Of a stretch of 64,000 bases of DNA, positions 21,029 through 32,838 are shown in pieces. The DNA is from Mesorhabditis belari (Eukaryota > Nematoda > Chromadorea > Rhabditida > Rhabditidae), in assembly GCA_958450365.1 (NCBI GenBank), contig CAUEEP010000889.1, forward strand, positions 1 to 64,000, given 5' to 3'. How positions within the stretch are numbered: position 1 is the first letter of the stretch; every line of letters begins with the position of its first letter. The notes beneath the pieces were generated by a model. The model ran no database searches. It had not been told where the DNA came from and saw only the letters and a list, made by a program, of their open reading frames with translations. The position numbers and the translations under genes were made by a program.

Positions 21029-23102
21029 GATCATTTGTCGAAAATTGCAATACAAAACTCAATATCAATGTTTGTTCGTACAACGATTTCGAAAGATCTT
21101 CTTCCATGGACCAAAAATCACGTTGACAAGAGGATTTGCTGAGCAGATGATGCTGATGCTCACAAGGCTGATTCAGCACTGGCGCAATCAGGATTTCTTC
21201 GATTTGGTCACCTTTAATGACCAATCCAATCGATGTCACTCATTGAAATATTCTTGAATCAAAAAAACATCCTCAAAACCGCATTCCAACATCGATTAGA
21301 TAAGTTTTTGCTTAGAAAATCACATTAAAAAACGATGATTTTACTGGGTGACTATGGGTTTTTTTGTGAAAAGGGGAATGGGAGGAGGGGAATTGATGGG
21401 GAAAAGAGAACGAGGACTCACACAGCCCGCGACCACCCATCAAGTTTCCTTCAAGAAAGAAAGAAAATTGAAAGAAAGTAACAACAACTAGCCGCATAGT
21501 ACTAAGAAGATTGAAAAAAAGAAAGGATAGATTATCTTTTATGTGCTTATCACGATGAACAAATCATAACAATGTTTTCGATGTTCACGAAGCAAAGAAA
21601 AATTTTCGGGACGCATTCTAAAATGCACTAGCTACCGTAATCCGCAATTTCCATTGCCATTTTTCCAATGAAGCGATTTTTCGTTATTTTTATTCATTTT
21701 TCATCGTTTTTCTTTGCCATTTCATCGCAAATTCATCAAGATCAACTGCTATATAACAGAAGTTACCGTAAATACTGTAATAATACCCCATCCCCTCTCG
21801 TACAGTCGCGTAGTCGCTAAAGTTTTTTAGTATTTCATTTTTTTTGCAAAGCACCCATACTTTCGAAAAATGCATCTTTGGTATCAAAAAATAGCCCTGA
21901 ATCTTCTTGAAAATCTTCTTTCATTTAGAATCCTAAGTAGCGTAACTATTCTATTAGAAGGGCATGCCCATTTAATTTTTTGAACCTTCCTTTTGAACCT
22001 TTTGAACCTTTTGAACCTTTTGAACCTTTTGAACCTTTTGAACCTTTTGAACCTTTTGAACCTTTTGAACCTTTTGAACCTTTTGAACCTTTTGAACCTT
22101 TTGAACCTTTTGAACCTTTTGAACCTTTTGAACCTTTTGAACCTTTTGAACCTCCCAAAATCGACTGCCCATAAAAATGGATTAGAAATCAAAAGTGTTA
22201 AAATTGTTGAAAACTATTTTGAACAATAGTTCTTGGTCCAAAACATACAGAAAACACGTTTAAAGTGAAACCATTTTCTCACCTGAACCCCTTAAGAATC
22301 TTTCCAAAAGAATGCCCTGCATAAATATGCAATGCCCTGCATTTTTTAATTTTTCCAATAATGCTCCCGAAAAACTCGTTTCCCCGTCTGCATGTCGCGA
22401 TATTGTAATCACAGCAATTGACTAGAGCTCTGTGATTCATTCTTGATCAAGTGCGCAATTGAAAACAATTCCTTTATCCTTAGAATCTTAGCCGAGTTGA
22501 GTTATTCCCCATTTCCAACTCTTTCACTATCTGAAACAAACATCGAAATGTGAACATCGAAAACATTGTTATGATTTGTTCATCGTGATAAGCAAATAAA
22601 AGCTAATCCATCGTTTTTTTTTCAATCTTGTTATTATTATGCGGCTAGTTGTTGTTACTTTCTTTCTTGAAGGAAACTTGATGGGTGGTCGCGGGCTTTG
22701 TGAGTCCTCGTTCTCTTTTCCCCATCAATTCCCCTCCTCCCATTCCCCTTTTCACAAAACAACCCATAGTCACCCAGTAAAATCATCGTTTTTTAATGTG
22801 ATTTTCTAAGCAAAAACTTATCTAATCGATGTTGGAATGCGGTTTTGAGGATGTTTTTTTGCTTCAAGAATATTTCAATGAGTGACATCGATTGGATTGG
22901 TCATTAAAGGTGACCAAATCGAAGAAATCCTGATTGCGCCAGTGCTGAATCAGCCTTGTGAGCATCAGCATCATCTACTCTGCATCTGCTCAGCAAATCC
23001 TCTTGTCAACGTGATTTTTGGTCCATGGAAGAAGATCTTTCGAAATCGTTGTACGAACAAACATTGATATTGAGTTTTGTATTGCAATTTTCGACAAATG
23101 AT
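21029..23102. mobile_element. Large inverted repeat (arms about 550 bp)
   Basis: Arms 21029-21585 and 22552-23102 are inverted near-copies. They include GTCACCTTTAATGACCAA, ACTGGGTGACTATGGG and CAACAACTAGCCGCAT. A third, direct copy of most of an arm is at 23695-24062. The loop holds a family B MITE end (near 21770), the 9-bp minisatellite and unique sequence. No transposase was seen. Confidence 0.8.
21980..22152. repeat. 9-bp minisatellite CTTTTGAAC
   Basis: About 18 cop. of CTTTTGAAC, almost perfect. The unit length is a multiple of 3, so five or more overlapping reading frames stay open without meaning. Confidence 0.97.
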
Positions 23103-23104
23103 CT

Positions 23105-23265
23105 CGTCACACTCATCACACTCTATGCGCGGGCACTTTAAAGCCTCGAAACTCGACGTGTATTCCACTCATCACACTCTATGAGCGGGCACTTTAAAGC
23201 CTCGAAACTCGACGTGTATTCCACTCATCACACTCTATGAGCGCGCACTTTAAAGCCTCGAAACT
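23105..23265. repeat. Tandem 58-bp repeat, GCGGGCACTTTAAAGCC
   Basis: Nearly three copies of a unit running ACTCATCACACTCTATGAGC through CTCGAAACTCGACG. Related single units are at 42920-43060 and 43300-43430. Confidence 0.85.
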
Positions 23266-23349
23266 CGACTTAAAACGCCTTTTCCCAAGCTCTCGTTGTG
23301 TTTTTCGGAATCGACGCATAAAACGGAAAAAGTGGTTTCGAAGAAAAAA

Positions 23350-23440
23350 AAGTGCAAGATCAAAATGCGGACTTGAACCCGAGAGGGTCTGACTCTGAAT
23401 ATCTAATTTAGTCGTTGGTTTGAATCCCTTGCGCTTTTTT
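23350..23440 (-). pseudogene. tRNA-like sequence
   Basis: On the minus strand a B-box GGTTCAAGTCC follows a body bounded by GCGCAAGG and CTTGCAC arms. No cloverleaf closes properly, so I call it a tRNA-derived relic. Confidence 0.4.
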
Positions 23441-23694
23441 TGGGATCTTTATTTTTGCTTTCTTGATACTACATTGAACTTATAAATGGAATTAACCTTA
23501 CAAGAGAAGGTCAACTGGATAAGCTGGCCAAATGAGCATGAGCCATAGACCTATCGACCAAGAGTTTCATGCTGAATCCGAATCTGCTTTCCATTTTTGC
23601 TAAACGGCACTCTGTCAAAAGTTACAAGCATGTGAAGTTTTGTATGGAATTTTAGAAATGCTCCCTCGAGTTTATCAGCAGATTTCCCAGAGAG

Positions 23695-24062
23695 GATGCT
23701 CATGCTCAAAACGCTCATTCAGAACTAGCAAAATCAGGATTTCTCCGATTTGGTCACCTTTAATGACCAATCCAATCGATTTCACTCATTGAAATATTCT
23801 TGAATCAAAAAAACATCCTCAAAACCGCATTCCAACATCGATTAGATAAGTTTTTGCTTAGAAAATCACAATAAAAACGATGATTTTACTGGGTGACTAT
23901 GGGTTGTTTTGTGAAAAGGGGAATGGGAGGAGGGGAATTGATGGGGAAAAGAGAATGAGGACTCACAAAGCCCGCGACCACCCATCACGTTTCCTTCAAG
24001 AAAGAAAGAAAATTGAAAGAAAGTAACAACAACTAATAGTCTAGTACTAAGAAGATTGAAAA
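23695..24062. repeat. Third copy of the 21-23 kb repeat arm
   Basis: Direct-orientation copy of the left arm from about 21190 to 21520, slightly diverged. Confidence 0.8.
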
Positions 24063-24355
24063 AAAACGATACGTCAAAATTCGACAAATTTAAGGTACTC
24101 TCCCAAAAAATCTGAAAGGACTTTTGCATCAACCCAATAGTAAAGATTACTCTACACTGATTCTTTCTTGAGGTATCTTTTGATCTTTTGGGTGGGTTTG
24201 AGTGATGTTCTATTGTGTGATGGGTGATTATTGTGATCTTTTTTTTTGGGAGCTATTCAATTCAATAAAGCATAGATATAAAATAGGTTAATGTTTCTAG
24301 TTTTTGTGTGTATGTTTTTTAAAAAACAATTGACAAGCTAGAATGACTAGCGGCA
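24063..24355. other. Intergenic spacer
   Basis: AT-rich, no exon or repeat recognised. Confidence 0.4.
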
Positions 24356-24510
24356 GTTAATTGTAAGCCAAGTGTAAGCCAATTGTAAGCCAATTGTAAG
24401 CCAAGTGTAAGCCAAGTGTAAGCCAAGTGTAAGCCAAGTGTAAGCCAAGTGTAAGCCAAGTGTAAGCCAAGTGTAAGCCAAGTGTAAGCCAATTGTAAGC
24501 TTGAATTGTA
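24356..24510. repeat. 11-bp minisatellite GTGTAAGCCAA
   Basis: About 13 copies with G/T variants (AATTGTAAGCC). Confidence 0.95.
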
Positions 24511-24566
24511 AGCCAATTTTCTTCTTTTGCTAAACACTTTTAGTTTCACTTGTTCAATTAACAATT

Positions 24567-25050
24567 TACATCAACACAATGACAATTGTTAGAATGACAT
24601 TCGCCGCCTGGAAAACGAACAAGAGACCCAAGTCGATGACGTCATAGAAACGAATCCAGTATATGTAGAACTCTTCACGGATCTCCGTTTTACGAATGTA
24701 ATCGCAAACATTCTGGAAGGCTTGTTATTGAGGCTTGTTATTGAGAGGTTAGCTTCAATTTAACTAGTGTACTTTGTGCTGAAAGCTGTAAACGTATTCT
24801 TTCTAACGCACTAAAGACACACTCATTTCCTTTAGAAATTTCAAAGCATTATTGCGAGAAAAGAAGAAACAAAAGTACGAGAAAGGTTATGTTTACAGAG
24901 TTTTGATTTCAAAGTACACAAAAAAAAGAAGTAAAGAAGAAAACTTTCGGAAACAAACCCTTAGTGATACTTCAAGTTCATTGAGCGCACTCTGGAATTC
25001 GTGTCCGTCCGCCGAGCGAAGTACTCGTAAACCCAGTCGACTTGGCTAAA
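24567..25050. repeat. Dispersed repeat, copy 2
   Basis: Partner of 268-760 in the same orientation. It is diverged, with a longer 3' portion around the shared CTCGTAAACC segment. Confidence 0.75.
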
Positions 25051-25135
25051 TCGTAAATGCTTTATGAGAAAAGTACAGTGTTTATTGTATTTAAAAGTAT
25101 TATAGTCTTATCATTGTATTTTGTCTAAAAGCTAA

Positions 25136-25612
25136 TACCGTATTTTCTCTAATAGTAGTGCACCCCGACGAGCCGAGTTGATGACTATTTTACGGTTTCC
25201 AAGCTTTCCAAGCTTTCCCAGAAGCTCAACCCTCAAATCCCCAACAAGATCTCATCGTCAGCTACATTTTCCGACCGCACATCGATAGGTTCTGATAAGC
25301 GGCTCTCGAGATTTCAAGGAATTTAGGCAAGGCTCAGGGCACACTACTATTAAAGAGAATCCCGTAGTTACTAAATCAACTCACAAGGAATACCGTTGTC
25401 TCTCTAATAGTAGTGCACCCCGACGAGCCGAGTTGATGACTATTTTACGGTTTCCAGGTTTTCCCAGAAGCTCAACACTCAAATCCCCAACAAGATCTCA
25501 TCGTCAGCTACATTTTCCGACCCCACATCGATAGGTTCTGATAAGCGGTTCTCGAGATTTCGAGGAATTTAGGCAAAGCTTACGGTGCACTACTATTAGA
25601 GAAAATACGGTA
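25136..25612. mobile_element. Composite of two family A MITEs
   Basis: Elements 25136-25366 and 25391-25612 are separated by a short linker containing AACTCACAAGGAATACCG. The same two-element array with the same linker, inverted, is at 58565-58949. Confidence 0.85.
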
Positions 25613-25766
25613 TTATATACTGAAGTAATTCCTTAAATTCTAGAATTTTCTATGCTTTTTCAAGAGTTTTTAGACAAATTCATGATTAAAAATCAAAATT
25701 TCTTATTAAATAATCAATCTAGTTTCCTTAAAGCTTATTTTTTTTTTCAATAAACTTTTTTCAGAA

Positions 25767-28700
25767 TTACATAATTACATTTGTCTTCGGGAATTTCTCG
25801 AAAGCTTTCTTTGCCAGCGTTTCACTTGGAATGAACTCGCGAGTGTTCGTCCGTTGATGAGCTATCTGATAGCTATTGTTTAATAGAAATTTAATACCTG
25901 AAAAGCTGATTAGTTAGATATAAATACCGTAAATACTGTAATAGTACCCCACCCTCCTCGTACAGTCGCGTCGTCGCTAGTCGCAAAAGTTTTTTAGTAT
26001 TTTTCAAAGCGCTCATACTTTCCAAAAAATGCGTCTTTGGTATCAAAAAATAGCTGAAATTCAGGGCTATTTTTTGATACCAAAGCGCGCATTGTAGCAT
26101 AAACCAGTGTCGAGAAAAACTCGTTCAAAGTTAGACTACGCGATGCTCCGGCCGTCATCATCTTTGGTATCAAAAAATAGCCCTGAATTTCAGCTATTTT
26201 TTGATACCTAAGCGCGCATTGTAGCATAAACCAGTGTCGAGAAAAACTCGTTCAAAGCTAGACTACCCAACACTCCGCGCCGTCATTATGGGGGTGGGGT
26301 ACTATTACAGTATTTACGGTAATGGTATTTATATTCAAATTTCACCTGTAGAAAAATCGAAGCCATCACGCCTAAAGAGCAAATGACGATCTCGCCAAGA
26401 ACGTAGCGACCTGAAAACAATGAGACTAAAACAATGAGTCATACCATAATCCCAAGTAGATTTCCACGTTTCCAGAAAAAACGTATTCCAGCTTAAAAAC
26501 TCCTCAAGAGCTGAAAGTACCCAAGCGTGGCAATGGAGCCGATTTTGGCATATCCTGTCCAACGATGTCTAACATGACAGCAAGTGAGAGAAGTGTTGTT
26601 AAACCGAGAGAAGCCTAGGAAATTAAAAGATCATTCTAATAGAAGCACCTCGTAAAGTCGCGTAGTCGCGTAGTCGCAAAATTTCAATTTTCATTAATTC
26701 ATTTCATTAATTCATTTCATTAATAGATTTTCTCTAAATGCATATTTGGGGTTTAAAATATAGCTGAGATTTGAGGCTATCGTTTGCTGCCTAAGCGCAT
26801 ACTGTAGCCTAAAATGACGCTAAGAATATGGTGCTTAAAGTTAGACTACGTGATGCTCCGGCTGTCATTATAGGAGCCGTTTATTAGACTAATTACAATA
26901 TATATATGTTATGTCCGATTTAGATTTTCGTCCGATTTAGACTCAATCTTAATCAGAAGTCCGATTTAGACTCAATCTTAATCAGACGTCCGATTTAGAC
27001 TCAATCTTAATCAGAAGTCCGATTTAGACTCAAAATCTAAATCGGACGTCTGTTTTAGATTGAGTCTAAATCAGACATAACATATATATAAATAAAATGG
27101 CTCAAATGGTAGCATTTATCAAATTCAATTTATTCGAGTTTTCTAGACAGGCAACAACGCAAAAGGCAATAGTTTTGAAGAGAAAAAGGTTAACGTTGTT
27201 AACGTTAAGCGAATTAATAAGTTTGTTTCCTTTTTGAAGGATTAAAATTTGTACAAAATGATCTCTAAATCTAGTAAAAAAAAATGATCTTAATAAAGCT
27301 TGAAAAGCCTCTTTAGATATGCCTTTCTTAAACACACTTTCTCAGCTCGATCTCCTTCATTATTCAGCGGGGTGAAGAGACCGAAAATGGCCAGTGTTGA
27401 GACGATAAATGTGGGCAGAAATAAGACATACATGTAGTAATTCGATTTGCGTTTCAATTCAATCACATAATGGAGTTCCTAAATGAAAATTGATAACGAA
27501 ATTTGTGTTTGATCATTTACCCCATACATTCCCCCATCATTGTCTAAATAGTTGTAGGCGGAGATGTTCTCGACGGTCCATTCGCTGTTTCCCTTGTACT
27601 AAATAAAGTAATAATAATAAAGATTAAAAAAAAATTGAAGTTTTTTTCCAGAAGATAAGTTTCCTCAGCCGGAATCGAACCCTCGACCCCAAATGGTCCA
27701 TATCGGCTTTCCAGGCAGACGCTCTAACCACTGAGCCATCCGGTCTATGTGGCCGAGGGGAGAAAAATGGTATACAAGGGGGTAGAGAAAGAAAAACATC
27801 CGGTATTTTCCAACTCACATCGGGGCCCGGATTCAAGACATATTCCTGTGCAATGAGTTGTATCTCGTTCACCGTGTACACCCACGAACCGAACTTCACT
27901 TCGCATTGTTGCGAGTCGAACGGGAAAGCGACCAACTGAGAATGGGAATTGTTGTAGTATTGTGCTAATTTCATTTGAATCCACTAATCCAACTCACATC
28001 AAGACTGCACCTTGTCGTGTAAACAGCCGGCACACTTGTCTAAAAATAAAACAAATTTTCGGGAAGCTTTCCTTTCTTGAACCTGAACCGTCCCATCGCT
28101 GAAAACGACAGAGAAGCGTGAGTCGGCGTCGATCACGTCCTCCTCAGCAGCACTAGAAAAGAAAAAATTCACTTCTAAAAAGGTCGGCTAAGGAGAAGCT
28201 AGCCTTTTGGCTCTGATCTTAGTAATATAGAATTGATCCTGTAATATAGATCGGATGCAACACAGGTCAAGAAATGTTAGGCCGGGTTAAAGCCCAAATA
28301 TAGACCAGCAGAGCTGCTCCAACCGAAAGCTAGAACCAAGGCAGCATTAGAGGCCAGGTTTAGGCGTGGCCTGTTCTAAACGTGAGTTACTGTAAACTAT
28401 GCTAGACCAAACCCAGCTCTAGTCAAAGTAAGGTACTTTCAATCCATAAAAGGTTTAGCTTCTGATCTAGCTAGCGTTTTTATTAGTCGAGCAAAAATTG
28501 CACTTTTCTTGGATGTTCTTTTGTTTGGCTACCGATGACTTTGATTTTCTTTTGATCTTTTTTTATTTGACTATCCATTGACCATTGAAGAAATTTCATT
28601 TTATCCAAATTTTCAAACGATTTCAATAAAAGATCAATTTTTTTTTCAATTAATTTTCAAGTTATCAGTCTATTCTATAAAATTGAATAGTTTTAAGAAT

Positions 28701-31700
28701 TTTCCTAAAAAAATTAGGTCAAACCGAACTGAACTCTTGTTAAAACAAGATACTTCTAGTGCCCGACAGGATTACCTTTTCATTTACTTTTATGTTAGTC
28801 TAGAAAAATCGATTTTAAAGCAGTTTCCTTGAGACTTCTTTTGTGTCTTTGTTATATTTCCTTTATAGTTTCTATTTAGTTCCTTTCAAGTTCCTTTAAA
28901 GTTCTTTTATAGTTCTTTTATAGTTCCTTTATAGTTCCTTTATAGTTCTTTTATAGTTCCTTTATAGTTCCTTTATAGTTCCTTTATAGTTCCTTTATAG
29001 TTCTTTTATAGTTCCTTTATAGTTCTTTTATAGTTCCTTTATAGTTCCTACTTAGTTCCTTTATAGTTCCTTTAAAGTTCCTTTATAGTTCCTATTTGGT
29101 TCCCCTATAGTTCTTATTTAGTTCTTTATTTAGTTGAGACTTCTTTCTTCTTCTTTTGTTTTTTTTTCATTAAAGAAAAGGCACTTCATTTTATCCAAAT
29201 TTTCAAACGATTTCAATAAAAGATCAATTTTTTTTCAATTAATTTTCAAGTTATCAGTCTATTCTATAAAATTGAATAGTTTTAAGAATTTTTCTTAAAA
29301 AAATCAGAATTTACCATTTGTTGCTATGGTTTCTCAATACAAAAGATCGAGACAAAAAATAGAATAAAGAGAAAGAAGAAAAAGAAAAAGGAGAAAAAGA
29401 AGAAAAAGAAAAAGAAGAAAAAAAATCGAGTGAGAAATGGGTAAAGAATTACCGGATAATTATTTTGGGTGCGCTTTTCGAGATGGGAAAAAGGCATTGA
29501 TTGGAAAGGGGAAAGCAATAAACGCATCCAATTCTCGATTTTGTGATTCCCCTTTTTTTTGCGCATTACTTTGATAATTGGTTGAGTTCATTTTTCTATT
29601 TTTAATGAGCAATTTTAATCTCTTTATTATCTGGATCGTTTACTTTTTCCCGGTTCATTTACCCAATTTTAGTGCGAATTTTCTTTGACTAGTCAATTCA
29701 ATTTTCGATAAATGGCTTACTTTGACTTTGACTTACAGACTCTTATTTTCTTTCTTGCTACTCAGCTACTCAGCTGCTAGATAAGAAACATTTCAATAGC
29801 TCAAAACTTATCCACTTTTTCATTACCCAAATGATAGTGAGCTGGTGAGATTTTAGATTAAAGTTTTACATCTTATTAGTCGGCAACTCACCCATTAACA
29901 ATAGCAATGTCAGGTCGCCAAAGAGATCTCTCAGCTGTAAGCACTCTTGTCGTGTTGCCGAATGCGCTCGGATCCCATGAGAGATTTGGATCATACCAAC
30001 TCTGTAAATTGAAATTGATTGATAAATTGATATGATGATTGATAAATTGAAAAGTCGGCAAAAAAAGGGAGCAAGGGGACTCGAACCCCCGACCTTTCAT
30101 CTACCCTTCGCTTACTAACCACACGCTCTACCACTGAGCCACTCGGGTAGCATGCGCTGAAGAAGAAATATGAAACATAAGGAAGAAAGAACTCTTTTGT
30201 ATCTTTTAGATATTGTCTTCTTTAACAATTTTTTAGTTTTTATTCTCTATACGAACCCTCGACCTCGATTCTTTATTCTCTGTTTTTATTTCTCTAGTTA
30301 GTATGGCAACCTTGTAAGGAACTTGTACCTGTATGCCAAGCATTATTGCCAAGCATTGCCAAGCATTGCCAAGCATTGCCAAGCATTGCCAAGCATTGCC
30401 AAGCATTGCCAAGCATTGCCAAGCATTGCCAAGCATTGCCAAGCATTGCCAAGCATTGCCAAGCATTGCCAAGCATTGCCAAGCATTGCCAAGCATTGCC
30501 AAGCATTGCCAAGCATTGCCAAGCATTGCCAAGCATTGCCAAGCATTGCCAAGCATTGCCAAGCATTGCCAAGCATTGCCAAGCATTGCCAAGCATTGCC
30601 AAGCATTGCCAAGCATTGCCAAGCATTGCCAAGCATTGCCAAGCATTGCCAAACATTTATGCCTTCTAGATTCCTTTTCAACATTTTCACAACCAAATCC
30701 TTCTTGTTTAACTCAATTTGACTGAGAGAAATCCTCCGAAACATTCCCGTTTCTCCCAGCAACCAAAAACCTTTTCTCAACTTTTCACCTGCTTCAAGTT
30801 TACTTTTAGAAATCTCAGCTTTTCTTTATAAATGACGCCTTTTCACCTTTTGCACATCCGCCGAGAAAGTCATCTGCTCGCCTTGTTGATCGAGTGTCAA
30901 TAGAACGAAATAGTTTATGGTAATCGTCACATTCGTTATATAATTATCATCTGTTATCGGCGTTGGTCTAAACTACTAAAATGATTACTGATCACTTACA
31001 AAATGTCAAAAATGATTTAAAATGATCAGAATTATTTGTCCGGTTCATTTGCCCAAGTCCAAGTTGGGTAAATGAACCGGGCAAATCATTTGCCCGGTTT
31101 GCTCGAGTAAATCATTTGCCATGAAAGAGCGAAAAGTCAGCTAGACCTGGGTTTGGCTTTAGCCAAAGATTTAGCTAAGATTTCTTAACTAAGAAGAACT
31201 AAGAAGCAATTCAAGTAACAGATTCATTCAACTAAATAGTAAACTTGAAATTTACTGAGATTTTACAGAGATTTTGTACTCGATACATATTGACTTCAGA
31301 AACTGGTTGATTGAACCTGATTTCTAAACCATAGATGAAAGTCAAACCAATCAAGAATCAGATAAGCTAAATAAGCTCAAAAAAAACCCCCAGTTTCACG
31401 TTTTCACGCCTAGCTTTGGTTCAAATCTTTCTCGAGAAACTCCCAATCAAAAGCCATACCTGATATCCTGATCATAGCTCCCGAATAGCATATTATAGTG
31501 CTCAGGCTCAGGCTCAGCCTAAGCCTGAGCCTGAGCCTGAGCTAAGCCTAAGCCTGAGCGCAAAAAAACCCCAGTTTCACGCCTAGCTTTAGTTTAAATC
31601 TTTCGAAATCAAATCGAAAAACTCCCAATCAAAAGCCATACCTGATATCCTGATCATAGCTCCCGAATAGCATATTATAGTGCTCAGACTCAGGCTCAGC

Positions 31701-31921
31701 CTAAGCCTGAGCCTGAGCTAAGCCTGAGCCTGAGCCTAAGCTAAGCCTAAGCTCAAAAAAACCCCAGTTTCAAGCTTTGGTTCAAGTCTTTCTCGAGAAA
31801 CTCCCAATCAAAAGCCATACCTGATATCCTGATCATAGCTCCCGAATAGCATATTATAAACGGCTTTCTCATTATCTGACGCGGAAATTTTTGTGATCAA
31901 AAAGAAATAGATTAGCCACAT
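25767..31921 (-). CDS. Cys-loop ligand-gated cation channel subunit (nAChR-like), lacking TM4 as read
   Basis: Exons (minus order) 31921-31821, 30967-30847, 30001-29892, 28152-28083, 28039-27998, 27935-27819, 27598-27521, 27478-27338, 26614-26521, 26410-26346, 25865-25767; frame continuous, 345 residues. Signal peptide MWLIYFFLITKISA, then LFGSYDQDIRP, loop A LWRPDIAIVNG, a Cys-loop of exactly 13 residues between CSL and QQC spanning FPFD, NSEW, TM1 after ELKRKSNYY, a GDRAEKASLGL start of TM2 (Glu rather than the PAR signature of anion channels, so probably cation-selective) and TM3 LGEIVICSLGVMASIFL. No YxCC pair is seen, suggesting a non-alpha type. After TM3 only 32 residues follow before a stop, and I find no TM4 downstream. 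Ligand unknown. A GTAATT donor just before the stop could lead to an unseen exon. Confidence 0.88.
25925..26321. mobile_element. MITE family B (TACCGTAAATACTGTAATAG ends)
   Basis: About 397 bp with mirrored ends through GTACCCCACCC/GGGTGGGGTAC. Inside are two copies of a block holding TTTGGTATCAAAAAATAGC and its inverse. It lies in the last channel intron. Partial ends are at 21770-21830 and 54891-54940. Confidence 0.88.
26900..27090. mobile_element. Inverted-repeat element, TATATGTTATGTCCGATTTA ends
   Basis: Left ATGTCCGATTTAGA and right TCTAAATCAGACAT ends surround tandem AGTCCGATTTAGACTCAATC units. A solo end is at 56058-56095. Confidence 0.75.
27663..27747 (-). pseudogene. tRNA-like sequence in channel intron
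   Basis: Minus strand: A-box TGGCTCAGTGGTTAGAGC and B-box GGTTCGATTCC are intact, but the 5' acceptor side GACCGGA has no partner at the normal 3' position and the T-stem is mismatched. Same strand as the host gene. Confidence 0.5.
28866..29130. repeat. 11-bp minisatellite AGTTCCTTTAT
   Basis: About 22 copies with C/T variation, in a channel intron. It is flanked by two copies of a block containing CCAAATTTTCAAACGATTTC (28604 and 29194). Confidence 0.95.
30067..30151 (-). pseudogene. tRNA-like sequence in channel intron
   Basis: TGGCTCAGTGGTAGAGC and GGGGGTTCGAGTCCCC (good T-arm) on the minus strand, but the ends ACCCGAG and TTGCTCC do not pair. Confidence 0.5.
30351..30650. repeat. Perfect 10-bp minisatellite AAGCATTGCC x30
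   Basis: Thirty identical consecutive copies, in the channel intron between exons 30967-30847 and 30001-29892. Confidence 0.99.
31438..31862. repeat. Triplicated end of channel exon 1 plus CTGAGC repeats
   Basis: The block from the 3' half of exon 1 (ATGCTATTCGGGAGCTATG, minus strand) through its donor occurs at about 31455-31498, 31636-31680 and 31813-31860. Copies are separated by GCTCAGGCTCAGCCTAAG-type short repeats. Only the last is joined to the start codon. Confidence 0.9.
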
Positions 31922-32838
31922 TTTCGAAATATTTCAAAGATTTTCTCGAAACATTCGATTCTTTTGTGTGTGTTTTTCCCAGTTCTCATCGAATTATTCA
32001 AAGGATTTTCTTTTGTTTTGTAAAGACACCACTTCACCTTTTAGATGCATTTCTCTTTTCTCGACCCACTCAACATCACTTTCAACCAAAGACCCGAGTT
32101 CTATTTGCAGGTAATCAAAAGAATTAAAGTGTAAACGCACTTGATAAACCGGTTAACTGAAAAATCCGAAACTCTTAAACTAACAGTAAACCTAGAAAAG
32201 TGTACTTTTCTTGAGAAACTTTTTCAAGGATTTCTTTTTGTACTTCTAAAAAATGCTCTTCCTTATTGGTAAGAGCTATTGTAATCTATTCAAAACGTTT
32301 GTTTTTCTTTAAAATTTGAACTATCAGCAACGGATTTGTACATTTTCCTATCGTACATCATAGTTGCCTTGGTACTTGTCAGTTATACATCCACAAAGAC
32401 TCATCTCGATCAAGCATCCCCATCCGAGTCTTCTCGGTTATCGATTTTCGTTCGGCTGATCGACTGATCACTCTACTTTCACTCTACTTCACTGAAAATA
32501 ATCACCTCCCACAAGTTGTCAGCTTCTTGCTTAAACGAGTTGAGTCTTTGTGAATACTAAAACCGACAAGTACCAATGCAACTATGATGTACGATAGGAA
32601 AATGTACACGAGCATCTTTTAGAAAACAGTATCCGTCTACAGTAGATTACAGGATCCTTTCTTCAAGCATAGATTTACCCTTTGTATAATTTGAGAGCGA
32701 GAATTTGCACAGTTTTATAAGATCTCGATCATTTTGTTGCTTACATCTTTTGTGGCACAAACTACATCATTCTGGCTGATGATGCACTCAAATTTGATAT
32801 GCGAGTGAATAATTGTTGAGAAGGACAGGAAATTTGAG
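31922..32838. promoter_or_regulatory. Divergent intergenic region, channel and chemoreceptor
   Basis: The two genes point away from each other, so the 0.9 kb should hold both promoters. The only clear structure is the inverted repeat at 32337-32613. Confidence 0.4.
32337..32613. mobile_element. MITE with about 50-bp inverted ends
   Basis: GTACATTTTCCTATCGTACA at the left and TGTACGATAGGAAAATGTAC at the right, continuing through CATAGTTGC/GCAACTATG. Confidence 0.8.

Noticed and set aside
21884..22229. Overlapping FKRFKR, GSKGSK, QKVQKV and EPFEPF frames
   Set aside because: A 9-bp repeat leaves every frame open; no gene signals.
27663..27747. Functional tRNA call
   Set aside because: Internal promoter boxes are good, but acceptor and T stems do not pair; the same applies to the other tRNA-like sites.
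30233..30780. Five long frames over AAGCATTGCC
   Set aside because: Perfect 10-bp array in a channel intron; no splice or start support.
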